Source of the DNA: Streptomyces albireticuli
GTDB lineage: Bacteria; Actinomycetota; Actinomycetes; Streptomycetales; Streptomycetaceae
Length of the DNA: 64,000 nt
Reading direction: 5' to 3'
NCBI RefSeq assembly: GCF_002192455.1
Contig: NZ_CP021744.1
Location: 4,807,501 to 4,871,500 of the forward strand
The notes below the pieces were generated by a model that made no database searches, was not told the DNA's origin, and saw only the letters and a list, made by a program, of their open reading frames with translations. Below are positions 1-11,914 of this stretch, piece by piece. Every line of letters starts with the position of its first letter. Within the stretch, counting starts at the first letter, position 1. The translations under genes and the position numbers were made by a program.

Positions 1-140
1 CGGGCACGCTGTTGGGTGTCTGAGGGTACGGACTTCGGTCTGAACCTTCTAACGCCGGCCCCGGTGAACTCCACTGCAAGGTGGGGGTGATGGGTGGCTG
101 GTCGTTGCTTGAGAACTGCACAGTGGACGCGAGCATCTGT
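1..140 (+). other. 16S-23S internal transcribed spacer (partial)
   Basis: This is the 3' part of the rRNA spacer, and it runs directly into the 23S start. Bases 119-135 are perfectly complementary to 3269-3285 downstream of the 23S, forming a 17-bp stem that brackets the 23S precursor and is the expected RNase III processing helix. No tRNA gene is present in the visible spacer. The 16S gene lies outside the window. Confidence 0.8.
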
Positions 141-3263
<3,123 letters not shown>

Positions 3264-3339
3264 TCAGTTGCTCGCGTCCACTGTGTAGGTTCTGAAGTAA
3301 CGACCCGTGTCGATATCCGGTTTCGTTAATTTCATAGAG

Positions 3340-3457
3340 TTTCGGTGGTCATAGCGTTAGGGAAACGCCCGGTTACATTCCGAACCCGGAAGCTAAGCCT
3401 TTCAGCGCCGATGGTACTGCATGGGGGACCGTGTGGGAGAGTAGGACGCCGCCGAAC
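3340..3457 (+). rRNA. 5S ribosomal RNA
   Basis: About 118 nt beginning GTTTCGGTGGTCATAGCG and ending GACGCCGCCGAAC, with terminal pairing of the two ends and the conserved loop CCGAACCCGGAAGCTAAG. It lies 76 bp after the 23S, the normal bacterial arrangement of one operon. A terminator follows within 10 bp. Confidence 0.97.
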
Positions 3458-3466
3458 AATTTTTAG

Positions 3467-3506
3467 CCTCAGGCCCCGAGTTTTCACTCGGGGCCTGAGG
3501 CATTTT
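3467..3506 (+). terminator. rRNA operon terminator
   Basis: A perfect 14-bp stem (3467-3480 with 3487-3500) around a 6-nt loop, followed by CATTTTTG. It sits 10 bp after the 5S rRNA and is a typical intrinsic terminator for the rrn operon. Confidence 0.9.
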
Positions 3507-3530
3507 TGCGTTCACAACCTGTCGAGTTTT

Positions 3531-3594
3531 CGGGGCCGGTTCCCGCTTTCTCCTCCACCGAGGAAGGAAAGCGGGAACCGGCCCCGAGTCTTTT
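3531..3594. terminator. long bidirectional terminator hairpin
   Basis: A perfect 20-bp stem (3531-3550 with 3567-3586) around a 16-nt loop that itself contains a small CCTC/GAGG pairing. T-rich tracts lie on both sides (GTTTT before, CTTTTATT after). It separates the rRNA operon from the convergent membrane-protein gene, whose stop codon at 3593 lies just beyond it, so it can serve both directions. Confidence 0.85.
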
Positions 3595-4819
3595 ATTCGC
3601 CGGCCGCCCGTGCGAGCTCCAGGTCCAGCGACTCACGTCGAATGCGCTGATCCATGTACAGCAGCGCCGTCATGCTCGCCGTAAGGGGGAAGGTGACGGT
3701 CGAACCGATGGTCGCGCCGATGCCCGCGACAATGAGCTCCGTCCAGCCGACAGTGCCGGCCGTCGTGTCGCCGCCGAGAACGGCCTCGACGATGGACACC
3801 GGAATCTGCGCGATCATCGAGATCGTGAAGGTCAGCACCAGGGCCAGCAGCTGGACGCCGAAGATCCGCCACCACGCGCCGCGCACCAGCTTCGCCGAGC
3901 GCCGCATCGCCGCGAGCACACCCTGCTGCTCCAGCATCAGCGCCGGTGCCGCCAGGCAGTAGCGGATCCACAGCCACGTACCCGCCACGGCCGCGGCCAG
4001 GCCGCCCAGCGCGGCGAGGGCCACGCCCGAGGACTCCAGGTCCGGCGAACCGGAGTTCGCGAGCAGCAGGCCCGGGCCCGTGCCCACCGCGAAGACCGCC
4101 GCGATCAGCAGCGGCAGCATCACCATCAGACCGCACATCCGCGCCAGCCGGGGCCGCGCGTTCCGCCACGCCTCGCCCACCGTCGTCGTACGGCCCAGGA
4201 CCGCGCGGCTGACGATGACCGTCAGCAGGGCCGTGGCGACGATCGAACCCAGAAGGCTGAGGAACCACGCGGCGCTCGTACCGCCCAGGTTCTCGCCTAT
4301 GTTCCGCAGCAACGCCTCGGCGTCCTCCGCGTCGGCGGGGTCCAGCGAGGCCACGTCGCGGAACCACAGGCCCGCCACCGCGGTCGCCACGGCCTGGGTG
4401 CCGATCGCGAGCGTCAGGGAGATCCCGAAGACCGGGCGCCAGTTGCGGCGGACCGTGTGCAGCGTGCCCTCGATGAGCTCGCCGACGGCCAGCGGACGCA
4501 GCGGGATCACCCCGGGCTGCGGGGCCTTCGGCGGCGCCGTCCAGCCGCCGCGCGCCCCCCAGCCGCCACCCTGCCCCGGGTCGCCGGCGCCCTGGCCGCT
4601 GCGGGCGCGCTGTCTGGGAGGGCGGCGGGGCGGGGGCGGGCCCGCGGCCGGTGTGGACCACCGGCCCCCGGGCGGCTGCTGCCGGGCCCACTGCGAGGAG
4701 CGCGCGGACTCGTCCGTGCCGGGGGTCCCGCCCGCCGGCGCGGGCTCCTCCGGAGCGGCCGGGTCGTGCTCGTCGGAGGGGGAGGTCCCGGGCGAGGTCC
4801 GGCCCGGAGTGTCGTTCAT
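3593..4819 (-). CDS. polytopic membrane protein with Pro-rich N-terminus
   Basis: A 408-residue protein of unknown function. The first 130 or so residues are hydrophilic and rich in Pro, Gly and Arg, so probably a cytoplasmic tail. The rest, beginning near GVIPLRPLAVGELIEGTL, has about six hydrophobic segments spread over 260 residues. That pattern and the entry motif resemble actinobacterial proteins annotated with a glycerophosphodiester-phosphodiesterase-type membrane domain, but no catalytic phosphodiesterase motif is visible. The start at 4819 is preferred over 4882 because GAGAAGGAG lies just upstream of it. The gene is monocistronic, convergent with the rRNA operon and divergent from mtnA. 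Confidence 0.8.
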   Translation of the reverse strand: MNDTPGRTSPGTSPSDEHDPAAPEEPAPAGGTPGTDESARSSQWARQQPPGGRWSTPAAGPPPPRRPPRQRARSGQGAGDPGQGGGWGARGGWTAPPKAPQPGVIPLRPLAVGELIEGTLHTVRRNWRPVFGISLTLAIGTQAVATAVAGLWFRDVASLDPADAEDAEALLRNIGENLGGTSAAWFLSLLGSIVATALLTVIVSRAVLGRTTTVGEAWRNARPRLARMCGLMVMLPLLIAAVFAVGTGPGLLLANSGSPDLESSGVALAALGGLAAAVAGTWLWIRYCLAAPALMLEQQGVLAAMRRSAKLVRGAWWRIFGVQLLALVLTFTISMIAQIPVSIVEAVLGGDTTAGTVGWTELIVAGIGATIGSTVTFPLTASMTALLYMDQRIRRESLDLELARAAGE

Positions 4820-5012
4820 GGTCGGTGACTCCTTCTCGCTGGCCCGCTCGCCGGTGCGGCGACCGGGCGGATCGCCAGCCATCGTGTCACGGTGCGGGAC
4901 GCCGCCGGAGGGGCCCGTACCGCCCCTCCCGGAAGCCCGCGGACGGGCTCGTAAGGGGGAGGAACCCGGAGGCGACCTTCAATAGTGGGAGCGCGGCGGG
5001 CAGACTGGACGG

Positions 5013-6164
5013 ATGGCTGATCAGTACGTGGCAACCACGGAATCCGCCGGACTCCCCGCCGTGCCCGCGCTCCGCTGGGAGGAGCCGCCGGAAGGGCCCG
5101 TGCTCGTGCTCCTCGATCAGCGGCGGCTTCCCGCGGAGGAGGTCGAGCTGCGGTGCACGGACGTGCCCGCCCTGGTCGACGCCATCCACACCCTCGCCGT
5201 GCGCGGCGCGCCCCTGCTGGGCATCGCCGGGGCGTACGGGGTCGCGCTCGCGGCCGCGCGGGGCTTCCAGGTGGACGACGCCGCCGACCTGCTCGCCCAC
5301 GCCCGCCCGACAGCCGTCAACCTGGCCCACGGGGTGCGGCGCGCCCAGCGGGCGTACCAGGACGCGCTCAAGGCGGGCGCCGACACCGGACGCGCCGCGG
5401 CGGCCACCCTCGCCGAGGCCCGTGCCCTGCACCGCGAGGACGCCGAGGACAGCGCCCGCATGGCCGCCCACGGGCTGGCGCTGCTGGAGGAGCTGCTGCC
5501 CGGCGGTGGCTACCGGCTGCTGACCCACTGCAACACCGGCGCCCTGGTCTCCGGTGGCGACGGCACGGCGCTGGCGGTGGCCGGCGCTGCGCACGGTGTG
5601 GGGCAGCTGAGGCGGCTGTGGGTGGACGAGACGCGTCCGCTGCTTCAGGGCGCCCGGCTGACCGCGTACGAGGCGGCACGGTCGGGCATGGCGTACACGC
5701 TGCTCACCGACAACGCGGCGGGCTCGCTCTTCGCGGCCGGCGAGGTCGACGCGGTGCTGATCGGGGCCGACCGGATCGCGGCGGACGGCTCGGTGGCCAA
5801 CAAGGTGGGCAGCTATCCGCTGGCGGTGCTGGCGCGGTACCACCACGTGCCCTTCATCGTGGTGGCGCCCCGTACAACGGTGGACCTGGGCACGCCCGAC
5901 GGGGCGGCGATCGAGGTCGAGCAGCGGCCCGGGCACGAGGTGACGGAGTTCGCGGTGCTGCCCGCGGCCGGGGCCCAGCCGGGCGCCGGGGTTCCGGTCG
6001 CGCCGCTGGGCACCCAGGCGTACAACCCTGCGTTCGATGTCACACCACCGGAACTGGTGACGGCGATCGTCACCGAGAGCGGGGTGGTGTCCCCGGTCAC
6101 GCGTACGGGGCTCGCGGAGCTCTGTGCCCTGTCCCGGACGGGACTTGGCGGGATATCCGGCTGA
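5013..6164 (+). CDS. mtnA: S-methyl-5-thioribose-1-phosphate isomerase
   Basis: This cytoplasmic enzyme of the methionine salvage pathway converts methylthioribose-1-phosphate to methylthioribulose-1-phosphate. The 383-residue protein has the family signatures: RGAPLLGIAGAYG (about 64-76), the catalytic Cys in THCNTGALVSGG (Cys173), the catalytic Asp in GADRIAADGS (Asp253), then NKVGSYPLAVLA and TVDLGTPDGAAIEVEQRPGH. Length is normal for the family (about 350-380). The ribosome binding site before ATG 5013 is weak (GGACGG). No other methionine-salvage gene is adjacent. The neighbour mtrA has its own upstream region, so mtnA is probably transcribed alone. Confidence 0.95.
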   Translation: MADQYVATTESAGLPAVPALRWEEPPEGPVLVLLDQRRLPAEEVELRCTDVPALVDAIHTLAVRGAPLLGIAGAYGVALAAARGFQVDDAADLLAHARPTAVNLAHGVRRAQRAYQDALKAGADTGRAAAATLAEARALHREDAEDSARMAAHGLALLEELLPGGGYRLLTHCNTGALVSGGDGTALAVAGAAHGVGQLRRLWVDETRPLLQGARLTAYEAARSGMAYTLLTDNAAGSLFAAGEVDAVLIGADRIAADGSVANKVGSYPLAVLARYHHVPFIVVAPRTTVDLGTPDGAAIEVEQRPGHEVTEFAVLPAAGAQPGAGVPVAPLGTQAYNPAFDVTPPELVTAIVTESGVVSPVTRTGLAELCALSRTGLGGISG

Positions 6165-6264
6165 TTTCCCGGGCGATTTCCGCAGCCGGCGCGAGGTGCC
6201 GAAGGTGTTCCGGGTCAACGGGACACACCGATGTATGCCACTCACAACACGTGAGGTGGGTCAC

Positions 6265-6281
6265 CCGGCTCTATGAGCCGG
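6265..6281 (+). promoter_or_regulatory. inverted repeat upstream of mtrA
   Basis: A perfect 7-bp inverted repeat (6265-6271 and 6275-6281) with a 3-nt centre lies 25 bp before the mtrA start. A second dyad, GGTGGGTCACC, immediately precedes it. GATGAT at 6294-6299 sits 7 bp before ATG 6306 and could be a -10 element for a leaderless mtrA transcript. The repeats are plausible regulator sites (MtrA autoregulation is known in actinobacteria), but I cannot match them to a consensus with certainty. Confidence 0.35.
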
Positions 6282-6305
6282 ATGCGAAAATGGGATGATG
6301 TCGAT

Positions 6306-6983
6306 ATGAAGGGACGCGTCCTTGTCGTCGACGACGACACCGCACTGGCCGAGATGCTCGGCATTGTGCTGCGTGGTGAGGGTTTCGAGCCGTCGTTTGT
6401 AGCGGACGGCGACAAGGCACTTGCTGCTTTTCGTGAGGCCAAACCAGATCTTGTGCTGCTCGACCTGATGCTGCCCGGCAGGGACGGCATCGAGGTGTGC
6501 CGTCTCATCCGGGCGGAGTCGGGCGTGCCGATCGTCATGCTGACCGCCAAGAGCGACACGGTCGACGTGGTCGTCGGGCTGGAGTCCGGTGCGGACGACT
6601 ACATCATCAAGCCGTTCAAGCCGAAGGAGCTGGTGGCCCGTATCCGAGCCCGTCTGCGCAGGTCGGAGGAGCCGGCGCCGGAGCAGCTGACCATCGGTGA
6701 CCTGGTCATCGACGTGGCCGGGCACTCCGTGAAGCGTGAGGGGCAGTCGATCGCGCTGACCCCGCTGGAGTTCGACCTGCTGGTCGCGCTCGCCCGCAAG
6801 CCGTGGCAGGTGTTCACCCGCGAGGTGCTCCTGGAGCAGGTGTGGGGCTACCGCCACGCGGCGGACACCCGCCTGGTCAATGTGCATGTGCAGCGGCTGC
6901 GCTCGAAGGTCGAGAAGGACCCCGAGCGGCCGGAGATCGTCGTGACCGTGCGCGGTGTGGGCTACAAGGCCGGGCCGAGCTGA
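6306..6983 (+). CDS. mtrA: DNA-binding response regulator MtrA
   Basis: OmpR/PhoB-family response regulator, 225 residues. The receiver domain (about 3-115) has the acidic pair DDD at 9-11, phosphoacceptor Asp53 in LLDLMLPG and conserved Lys in IIKPFKP. The C-terminal winged helix (about 130-223) includes ALTPLEFDLL and the recognition region RLVNVHVQRLRSKVE. It pairs with MtrB encoded 1 bp downstream, and in actinobacteria controls cell-wall and cell-division genes and development. ATG 6306 gives the N-terminus MKGRVLVVDDD. No Shine-Dalgarno is evident. In-frame starts at 6273 and 6282 exist but would add non-conserved residues. Confidence 0.96.
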   Translation: MKGRVLVVDDDTALAEMLGIVLRGEGFEPSFVADGDKALAAFREAKPDLVLLDLMLPGRDGIEVCRLIRAESGVPIVMLTAKSDTVDVVVGLESGADDYIIKPFKPKELVARIRARLRRSEEPAPEQLTIGDLVIDVAGHSVKREGQSIALTPLEFDLLVALARKPWQVFTREVLLEQVWGYRHAADTRLVNVHVQRLRSKVEKDPERPEIVVTVRGVGYKAGPS

Positions 6984-6984
6984 C

Positions 6985-9042
6985 ATGTCGGGCAACGGTG
7001 CCGCTCCGGAGCGGGGCGTGGGGCGGCCCGTCGACACGGCGGGCGGCATATCTCTCCTGCGGCGGCTGTGGCGCGCCGCCAGGCAGCTGCCCGACGGCGC
7101 GGCGTCGGGGCCGGTCCATCCGGTCCTGCGGCTGTACGTGCGGTGGGTGCGGCGTCCGCTGCTGCCCGCGATGCGGCTGTGGCGGCGCAACATCCAGCTG
7201 CGGGTGGTCGCCACCACGCTGCTGATGTCGCTCGGTGTGGTGCTCCTGCTCGGTGTCGTGGTCATCGGGCAGGTGCGCAACGGCCTGCTCGAGGCCAAGC
7301 GGCACGCCTCGCAGAGCCAGGCCGAGGGCGGGTTCAAGGCCGCGCGGGAGGCCGCCGACACCGTGAGCGACGGCCGTGGCGGCCAGGACGGCTCGCAGTC
7401 CGGCGGCCGTGACACGGGTGCCTGGCTGACCGGGCTCGTCCAGCAGCTCGCCAGCGGTGGCCAGGGCGTCTACCACGTGGTGGCGCTCAGCTCCGGCAGC
7501 GGTGACCTCTCCTCCGTGGGCGCGCGCGGCCCGCGTGCCTCCGGCGATCTCGATCCCGAGCACAGCATCCCCGTCGACCTGCGCAAGCAGCTCGACCTGA
7601 AGACCGGGGCCCTGGAGCGCTCCGCGTCGATCAAGCACAGCGCCGCCGACGAGGGCGAGCCCGCCCTGGTCGTGGGCAAGCGGATGTACGGGCCCGACGG
7701 CAAGGCCTATCAGCTCTACTACCTCTTCCCGTACACGCAGGAGGAGAAGTCCCTCAAGCTGGTCAAGGGCACGCTGCTGACCGCCGGGGTGTTCGTGGTG
7801 GTGCTGCTGGGCGCCATCGCCTGGCTCGTGGTGCGGCAGATCGTCACGCCCGTGAGGATGGCGGCCAGCATCTCCGAGCGGCTCGCGGCGGGCGTGCTCC
7901 AGGAACGGATGAAGGTCACCGGCGAGGACGACATCGCCCGTCTGGGTGAGGCCTTCAACAAGATGGCACAGAACCTCCAGGTCAAGATCCAGCAGCTGGA
8001 GCAGCTGTCGCGGATGCAGCGCCGCTTCGTCTCGGACGTCTCGCACGAGCTGCGGACCCCGCTGACGACCGTACGGATGGCCGCCGAGGTCATCCACGAG
8101 GCGCGGGAGGACTTCGATCCCGTGACCGCGCGCTCCGCCGAGCTGCTCTACGGGCAGGTGGACCGCTTCGAGTCGCTGCTGGCGGACCTGCTGGAGATCA
8201 GCCGGTTCGACGCGGGCGCGGCGGCGCTGGAGGCCGAGCCGGTCGACCTGCGCGACGTGGTGCACCGGGTCGTGGACGGCGCGCTGCCGCTCGCCGAGCG
8301 CAAGGGCACCAAGCTGCTGGTGCGCGGTGGCGAGCAGCCCGTCGTGGCGGAGGCGGACGCCCGCCGTGTGGAGCGGGTGCTGCGCAATCTCGTGGTCAAC
8401 GCCGTGGAGCACGGCGAGGGCCGGGACGTGGTCGTACGGCTGGCGACCGCCGGCGGCGCGGTCGCGGTCGCGGTGCGTGACTACGGCGTCGGGCTGAAGC
8501 CCGGCGAGGCGACGCGTGTGTTCAACCGCTTCTGGCGGGCCGACCCGGCGCGCGCCCGGACCACCGGGGGCACCGGCCTCGGCCTCTCGATCGCGGTCGA
8601 GGACGCCCGGCTGCACGGCGGCTGGCTCCAGGCGTGGGGCGAGCCCGGCGGCGGTTCGCAGTTCCGGCTGACGCTGCCGCGCACGGCCGGCGACACGCTG
8701 CGCGGCTCGCCGATCCCGCTGGAGCCGGACGACTCGCGGCGCAACCGCGGGATGAACGAGGCCGGTGTGCCGCTCGCCGTGTCGGGCCGGGGCGGTGCCG
8801 CCGCGGTGCCGGCCGCGCCGGCGGGCCCTTCGCCCGTACCGGCGCAGACGCGGGCCACGCCGACCGTGGACCCCACGGCGCTGCCGGGCAGCGGGGCGCG
8901 GGTCGTGCCGCGGCCGGGTGGCACGCCGTTCGACAGGACGGACCGGCCGGAGAAGGCCTCCGGAGCCGCCGGGAGCGAGGCCCGGGAGCAGGGGCGGGCC
9001 GATGCCCGGACCGGACGTGAGGGGCAGGCGCGTGGGCGCTGA
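6985..9042 (+). CDS. mtrB: sensor histidine kinase MtrB
   Basis: Membrane sensor kinase for MtrA, 685 residues. A first transmembrane segment (about 72-95, TTLLMSLGVVLLLGVVVIG) and a second near 260-285 (FVVVLLGAIAWLVV) flank an extracytoplasmic sensor region of about 165 residues. HAMP follows, then the dimerisation/phosphoacceptor motif FVSDVSHELRTPLTTV with His354. The ATPase domain has the N box LRNLVVNAVEHG and G boxes (GVGL, GGTGLGLSI). The last 100 residues are a Pro/Ala-rich low-complexity tail. The gene starts 1 bp after mtrA stops and overlaps lpqB by 11 bp, so the three are one translationally coupled operon. Confidence 0.96.
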   Translation: MSGNGAAPERGVGRPVDTAGGISLLRRLWRAARQLPDGAASGPVHPVLRLYVRWVRRPLLPAMRLWRRNIQLRVVATTLLMSLGVVLLLGVVVIGQVRNGLLEAKRHASQSQAEGGFKAAREAADTVSDGRGGQDGSQSGGRDTGAWLTGLVQQLASGGQGVYHVVALSSGSGDLSSVGARGPRASGDLDPEHSIPVDLRKQLDLKTGALERSASIKHSAADEGEPALVVGKRMYGPDGKAYQLYYLFPYTQEEKSLKLVKGTLLTAGVFVVVLLGAIAWLVVRQIVTPVRMAASISERLAAGVLQERMKVTGEDDIARLGEAFNKMAQNLQVKIQQLEQLSRMQRRFVSDVSHELRTPLTTVRMAAEVIHEAREDFDPVTARSAELLYGQVDRFESLLADLLEISRFDAGAAALEAEPVDLRDVVHRVVDGALPLAERKGTKLLVRGGEQPVVAEADARRVERVLRNLVVNAVEHGEGRDVVVRLATAGGAVAVAVRDYGVGLKPGEATRVFNRFWRADPARARTTGGTGLGLSIAVEDARLHGGWLQAWGEPGGGSQFRLTLPRTAGDTLRGSPIPLEPDDSRRNRGMNEAGVPLAVSGRGGAAAVPAAPAGPSPVPAQTRATPTVDPTALPGSGARVVPRPGGTPFDRTDRPEKASGAAGSEAREQGRADARTGREGQARGR

Positions 9043-10849
9043 ACGCAGACCGCGCCGAGGCGCGGCGGGGCTCGGCGCGCTCGCGCTCAGCGGTGTGCTG
9101 CTGGCCGGGTGCGCCTCGATGCCGGACAGTGGCGAGGTGACCCCGGTCGACTCCTCGCAGCGCGCCGACGCGGACTCGCAGGTGCGGGTCTACGGGGTCG
9201 CGCCGCACAAGAACGAGCAGCCGCAGGAGCTGGTGACCGGCTTCCTGGAGGCCACGACCAGCGACGACCCGGACTACGAGACGGCCCGGATGTACCTGGC
9301 CAAGGGCGCGAAGCGGCAGTGGAACCCGGCGCTGGGGACCGTCGTGCTCGCCGAGGCGCCGCAGGTGCACGTGGAGCGCAGCGGTGACCGCGAGGAGGAC
9401 TACACGGTCACGCTTGTCGGCAAGCAGGTCGCCAGGATCGACGCGCGGCACGCCTACAAGCCGGAGGAGGCCGCGTTCCAGAAGCAGATCCATCTGGTCC
9501 GGGAGGACGGTGAGTGGCGCATCGACGCGCCGCCGCCCGGGCTGGTGCTGGGTGCCGCCGATTTCCAGCGTATTTACCGGTCGGTCAACAAGTACTACTT
9601 CGCGGAGCTGGGCGCGGCCGGCAAGGGCAAGGGCCGGGACATGCTCGTCGCCGACCCCGTCTATCTGCGCAAGCGGATAGACCCCGTGACGTCCACGGTG
9701 AAGGCGCTGCTGGACGGCCCCACGAGCTGGCTCGACCCGGTGGCCACGACGGCCTTCCCGACGGGGACGCGCGTCGTCGACCAGCGGCTCTCCCTCGACG
9801 ACTCCAACGCCCTGAAGGTCCGCATCGACGGCTGGGCGGCGGGGACCAACGAGGAGCAGTGCCGGCGGATGGCCGCCCAGCTCCTGTACACCGTTCAGGA
9901 CCAGTCGGCCAAGGTCAGCCAGGTCTCGCTGCTGCGCGGTGACGGCTCGCAGCTGTGCGTGCTGGGCCGGGACCAGGCGCGCTCGTACGCGCCCGTGCAG
10001 AGCGAGAGCCGCCCCGACCAGCAGTATTTCGTCGACGCGCAGCACCGGATGGTGAGCCTGGTCGACGGCGACGAGGAGCCGCGCCGGGTGCCGGGGCCGT
10101 TCGGCGCCGACAACGGCGCGCAGCTGAGAGCCGTGGCCGTGGACCGGAAGCAGCAGCGCGCGGCGGGTGTGACGGCCAACGGCCAGGGGCTGTACGTGAC
10201 CGGGCTGGAGCCCGGGGCGCAGCTGGGCGAGGCCCGGGTGACCGCCCGGGGCGGCGCGAAGACGGGGCTGACCACGCCCAGTTGGGACGGCCTCGGGGAT
10301 CTGTGGGTCGCGGACCAGGACCCCGAGCGGCCGCGGCTGCTGAGGCTGGCGGGTGGTACGGGCGCGCCGGAGGAGGTCCAGGTGCCCCGGCTCGACGGCG
10401 GGCGGATCACCGGGCTGCGGGTGGCCGCCGACGGGGTGCGGATCGCCCTGCTGGTGACCAAGGACGACCGCACGACGCTGAAGCTGGGCCGGGTCGAGCG
10501 GCGCGGCGGCGCCGGCCGGGCGACCCTCTCGGTGCAGGAACTGCGCTCCGTCGCGCCCCGGTTGGAGCAGGTGGACGCGGTGTCCTGGGCGGGTGGCAGC
10601 CGGCTGCTGGTGGCGGGCCGGGAACAGGGCGGGCTCCAGCAGCTCCAGTACGTCGAGACCGACGGCTCGCTGTCGAACGCGTCCGGGCTGCCGGGCATCA
10701 CCGGGGTGCGGGGCGTGGCCGCCTCGGAGACGGCGTCCAAGTCGTCGGCGCTGGTGGCGGAGGGGGACGGCGGGATCGTGCGGCTGATGCCGGACACGAA
10801 CTGGAAGCTGGTCGCCAAGGAGGGGTCCGCGCCGGTCTATCCGGGGTGA
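9032..10849 (+). CDS. lpqB: lipoprotein LpqB with GerMN and beta-propeller regions
   Basis: Membrane-anchored lipoprotein that works with the MtrAB two-component system in actinobacteria, where it influences MtrB signalling. From GTG 9032 the 605-residue product has a basic N-terminus, a hydrophobic stretch and the lipobox LLAGC with Cys27. A GerMN-like domain follows, with repeated phrases such as VKALLDGPTSWLDPV near residue 220. The C-terminal half reads like a beta-propeller. GTG 9032 is chosen over ATG 9002 because GAGGGG lies 7 nt before it and it leaves a standard signal peptide. It overlaps the mtrB 3' end. Confidence 0.93.
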   Translation: MGAERRPRRGAAGLGALALSGVLLAGCASMPDSGEVTPVDSSQRADADSQVRVYGVAPHKNEQPQELVTGFLEATTSDDPDYETARMYLAKGAKRQWNPALGTVVLAEAPQVHVERSGDREEDYTVTLVGKQVARIDARHAYKPEEAAFQKQIHLVREDGEWRIDAPPPGLVLGAADFQRIYRSVNKYYFAELGAAGKGKGRDMLVADPVYLRKRIDPVTSTVKALLDGPTSWLDPVATTAFPTGTRVVDQRLSLDDSNALKVRIDGWAAGTNEEQCRRMAAQLLYTVQDQSAKVSQVSLLRGDGSQLCVLGRDQARSYAPVQSESRPDQQYFVDAQHRMVSLVDGDEEPRRVPGPFGADNGAQLRAVAVDRKQQRAAGVTANGQGLYVTGLEPGAQLGEARVTARGGAKTGLTTPSWDGLGDLWVADQDPERPRLLRLAGGTGAPEEVQVPRLDGGRITGLRVAADGVRIALLVTKDDRTTLKLGRVERRGGAGRATLSVQELRSVAPRLEQVDAVSWAGGSRLLVAGREQGGLQQLQYVETDGSLSNASGLPGITGVRGVAASETASKSSALVAEGDGGIVRLMPDTNWKLVAKEGSAPVYPG

Positions 10850-10861
10850 CGGCTTCTCGGC

Positions 10862-10894
10862 GGGGCGGGTGTTCCCGGGGGCCCCGCCCCTTTT
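10862..10894 (+). terminator. terminator after lpqB
   Basis: GGGGCGGG at 10862-10869 pairs with CCCGCCCC at 10883-10890, followed by TTTT. It lies 13 bp after the lpqB stop and would end the mtrA-mtrB-lpqB operon. The T tract is short, as is usual in Streptomyces. Confidence 0.65.
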
Positions 10895-10922
10895 CCGGAT
10901 GTCCTCTTTTCCGGATGTCCTC
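10891..10922. repeat. perfect 16-bp tandem duplication
   Basis: TTTTCCGGATGTCCTC occurs twice head to tail (10891-10906 and 10907-10922) in the gap between lpqB and the comF-like gene. It is non-coding and directly abuts the terminator T tract. It may be a recent duplication or a paired protein-binding site. Confidence 0.85.
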
Positions 10923-11056
10923 GGAGGCGGCACCGGCTGTTTACGGGCTGTATGCGGTGCGTCTGAGACCTCTGAGATCTCTGTTGCCGGTGGTGCGCGC
11001 GCCGGGAGTTTTCCACAGGGGTGGCGGGGGACGTCGCCCGGCGCGACAGTAGGTCT

Positions 11057-11914
11057 ATGCGCGGGTGGTGGCAGGAGATCGCCGGACTGGTGCTACCGGT
11101 CGACTGCGCGGGGTGCGGCCGGTGGCGGTCCCCGCTGTGCGAGGTGTGCCGCGAGGCCCTCGACGGGCGCGCGGCGCGGCCCGTACGGCCGGAACCGGAG
11201 CCCGCCGGCCTGCCACCCGTGCACGCGGCGGCGGTGTACGGCGGCAGGGTGCGAGCGGTGCTGCTCGCGCACAAGGAAAGGGGCGCGCTGGGGCTCGTGG
11301 GGCCGCTGGGGTCCGCACTCGCGGGGGCGGTGCGGTCGGCGACCCGGGCCCTTCGCGTGGAGACGGCGGCGCCGGGCGGCGTGCGCGCGGAGTGTGTGCC
11401 TCTCCGCGGCGCCCGTCCGCGCGCCGCGATCGCGGGCGCCGGGCCGCTGCTGCTCGTGCCCGTGCCCTCGGCCCGGCGGGCCGTCGTGGCGCGGGGGCAC
11501 GACCCGGCGCGGCGGATCGCGCTGGCCGCCGCGCGGGCACTGCGGCGCTCGGGCGCGGACGCCCGGGTCGCGCCGCTGTTGCGGCAGCGCAGGGCCGTCG
11601 CCGACCAGTCGCGGCTCGACGCCCGGCAGCGCCGGGCCAATGTGGCCGGGGCCCTGGAGGTGGTCCCGGGCGGGGAGCGGTGGTTGACGGCGCAAGGACC
11701 GGTGGTGCCGGTGGACGATCTGATGACGACCGGCGCCTCGCTGGCCGAGGCATCCCGCGCGCTCTCCTGGGCAGGCGGGAGGGTGCTGGGCGCGGCCGTG
11801 GTGGCCGCTCCCGCGCGGGCCTTCGGCGGGGAGCCCCCGGGCGCGAAGCGGAACGGCATGGAACGGAGAGGCAACGGCGCTCGTTACTCAGGTAAAGCGC
11901 AGGAAAACACCTGA
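11057..11914 (+). CDS. ComF-family phosphoribosyltransferase-like protein
   Basis: A 285-residue protein of the ComF/GntX family. The N-terminal zinc ribbon has four cysteines (Cys17, Cys20, Cys28, Cys31). The C-terminal phosphoribosyltransferase fold has a PRPP-binding loop VDDLMTTGAS near residue 220. Family members contribute to DNA uptake in naturally competent bacteria, but the role in Streptomyces is not established, so a nucleotide or PRPP-related function is only inferred. ATG 11057 follows AGTAGG and yields the conserved N-terminus. The region around residues 85-135 is richer in Ala/Arg than in typical members and may be a lineage insertion. Confidence 0.88.
   Translation: MRGWWQEIAGLVLPVDCAGCGRWRSPLCEVCREALDGRAARPVRPEPEPAGLPPVHAAAVYGGRVRAVLLAHKERGALGLVGPLGSALAGAVRSATRALRVETAAPGGVRAECVPLRGARPRAAIAGAGPLLLVPVPSARRAVVARGHDPARRIALAAARALRRSGADARVAPLLRQRRAVADQSRLDARQRRANVAGALEVVPGGERWLTAQGPVVPVDDLMTTGASLAEASRALSWAGGRVLGAAVVAAPARAFGGEPPGAKRNGMERRGNGARYSGKAQENT

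Noticed and set aside
8522-10933. 803-codon minus-strand frame opposite mtrB and lpqB
   Set aside because: Shadow of two well-conserved genes; Arg/Pro/His-rich translation without domain features.
11010-11020. DnaA box-like TTTTCCACA
   Set aside because: A single imperfect copy, with no cluster and no dnaA/dnaN nearby.
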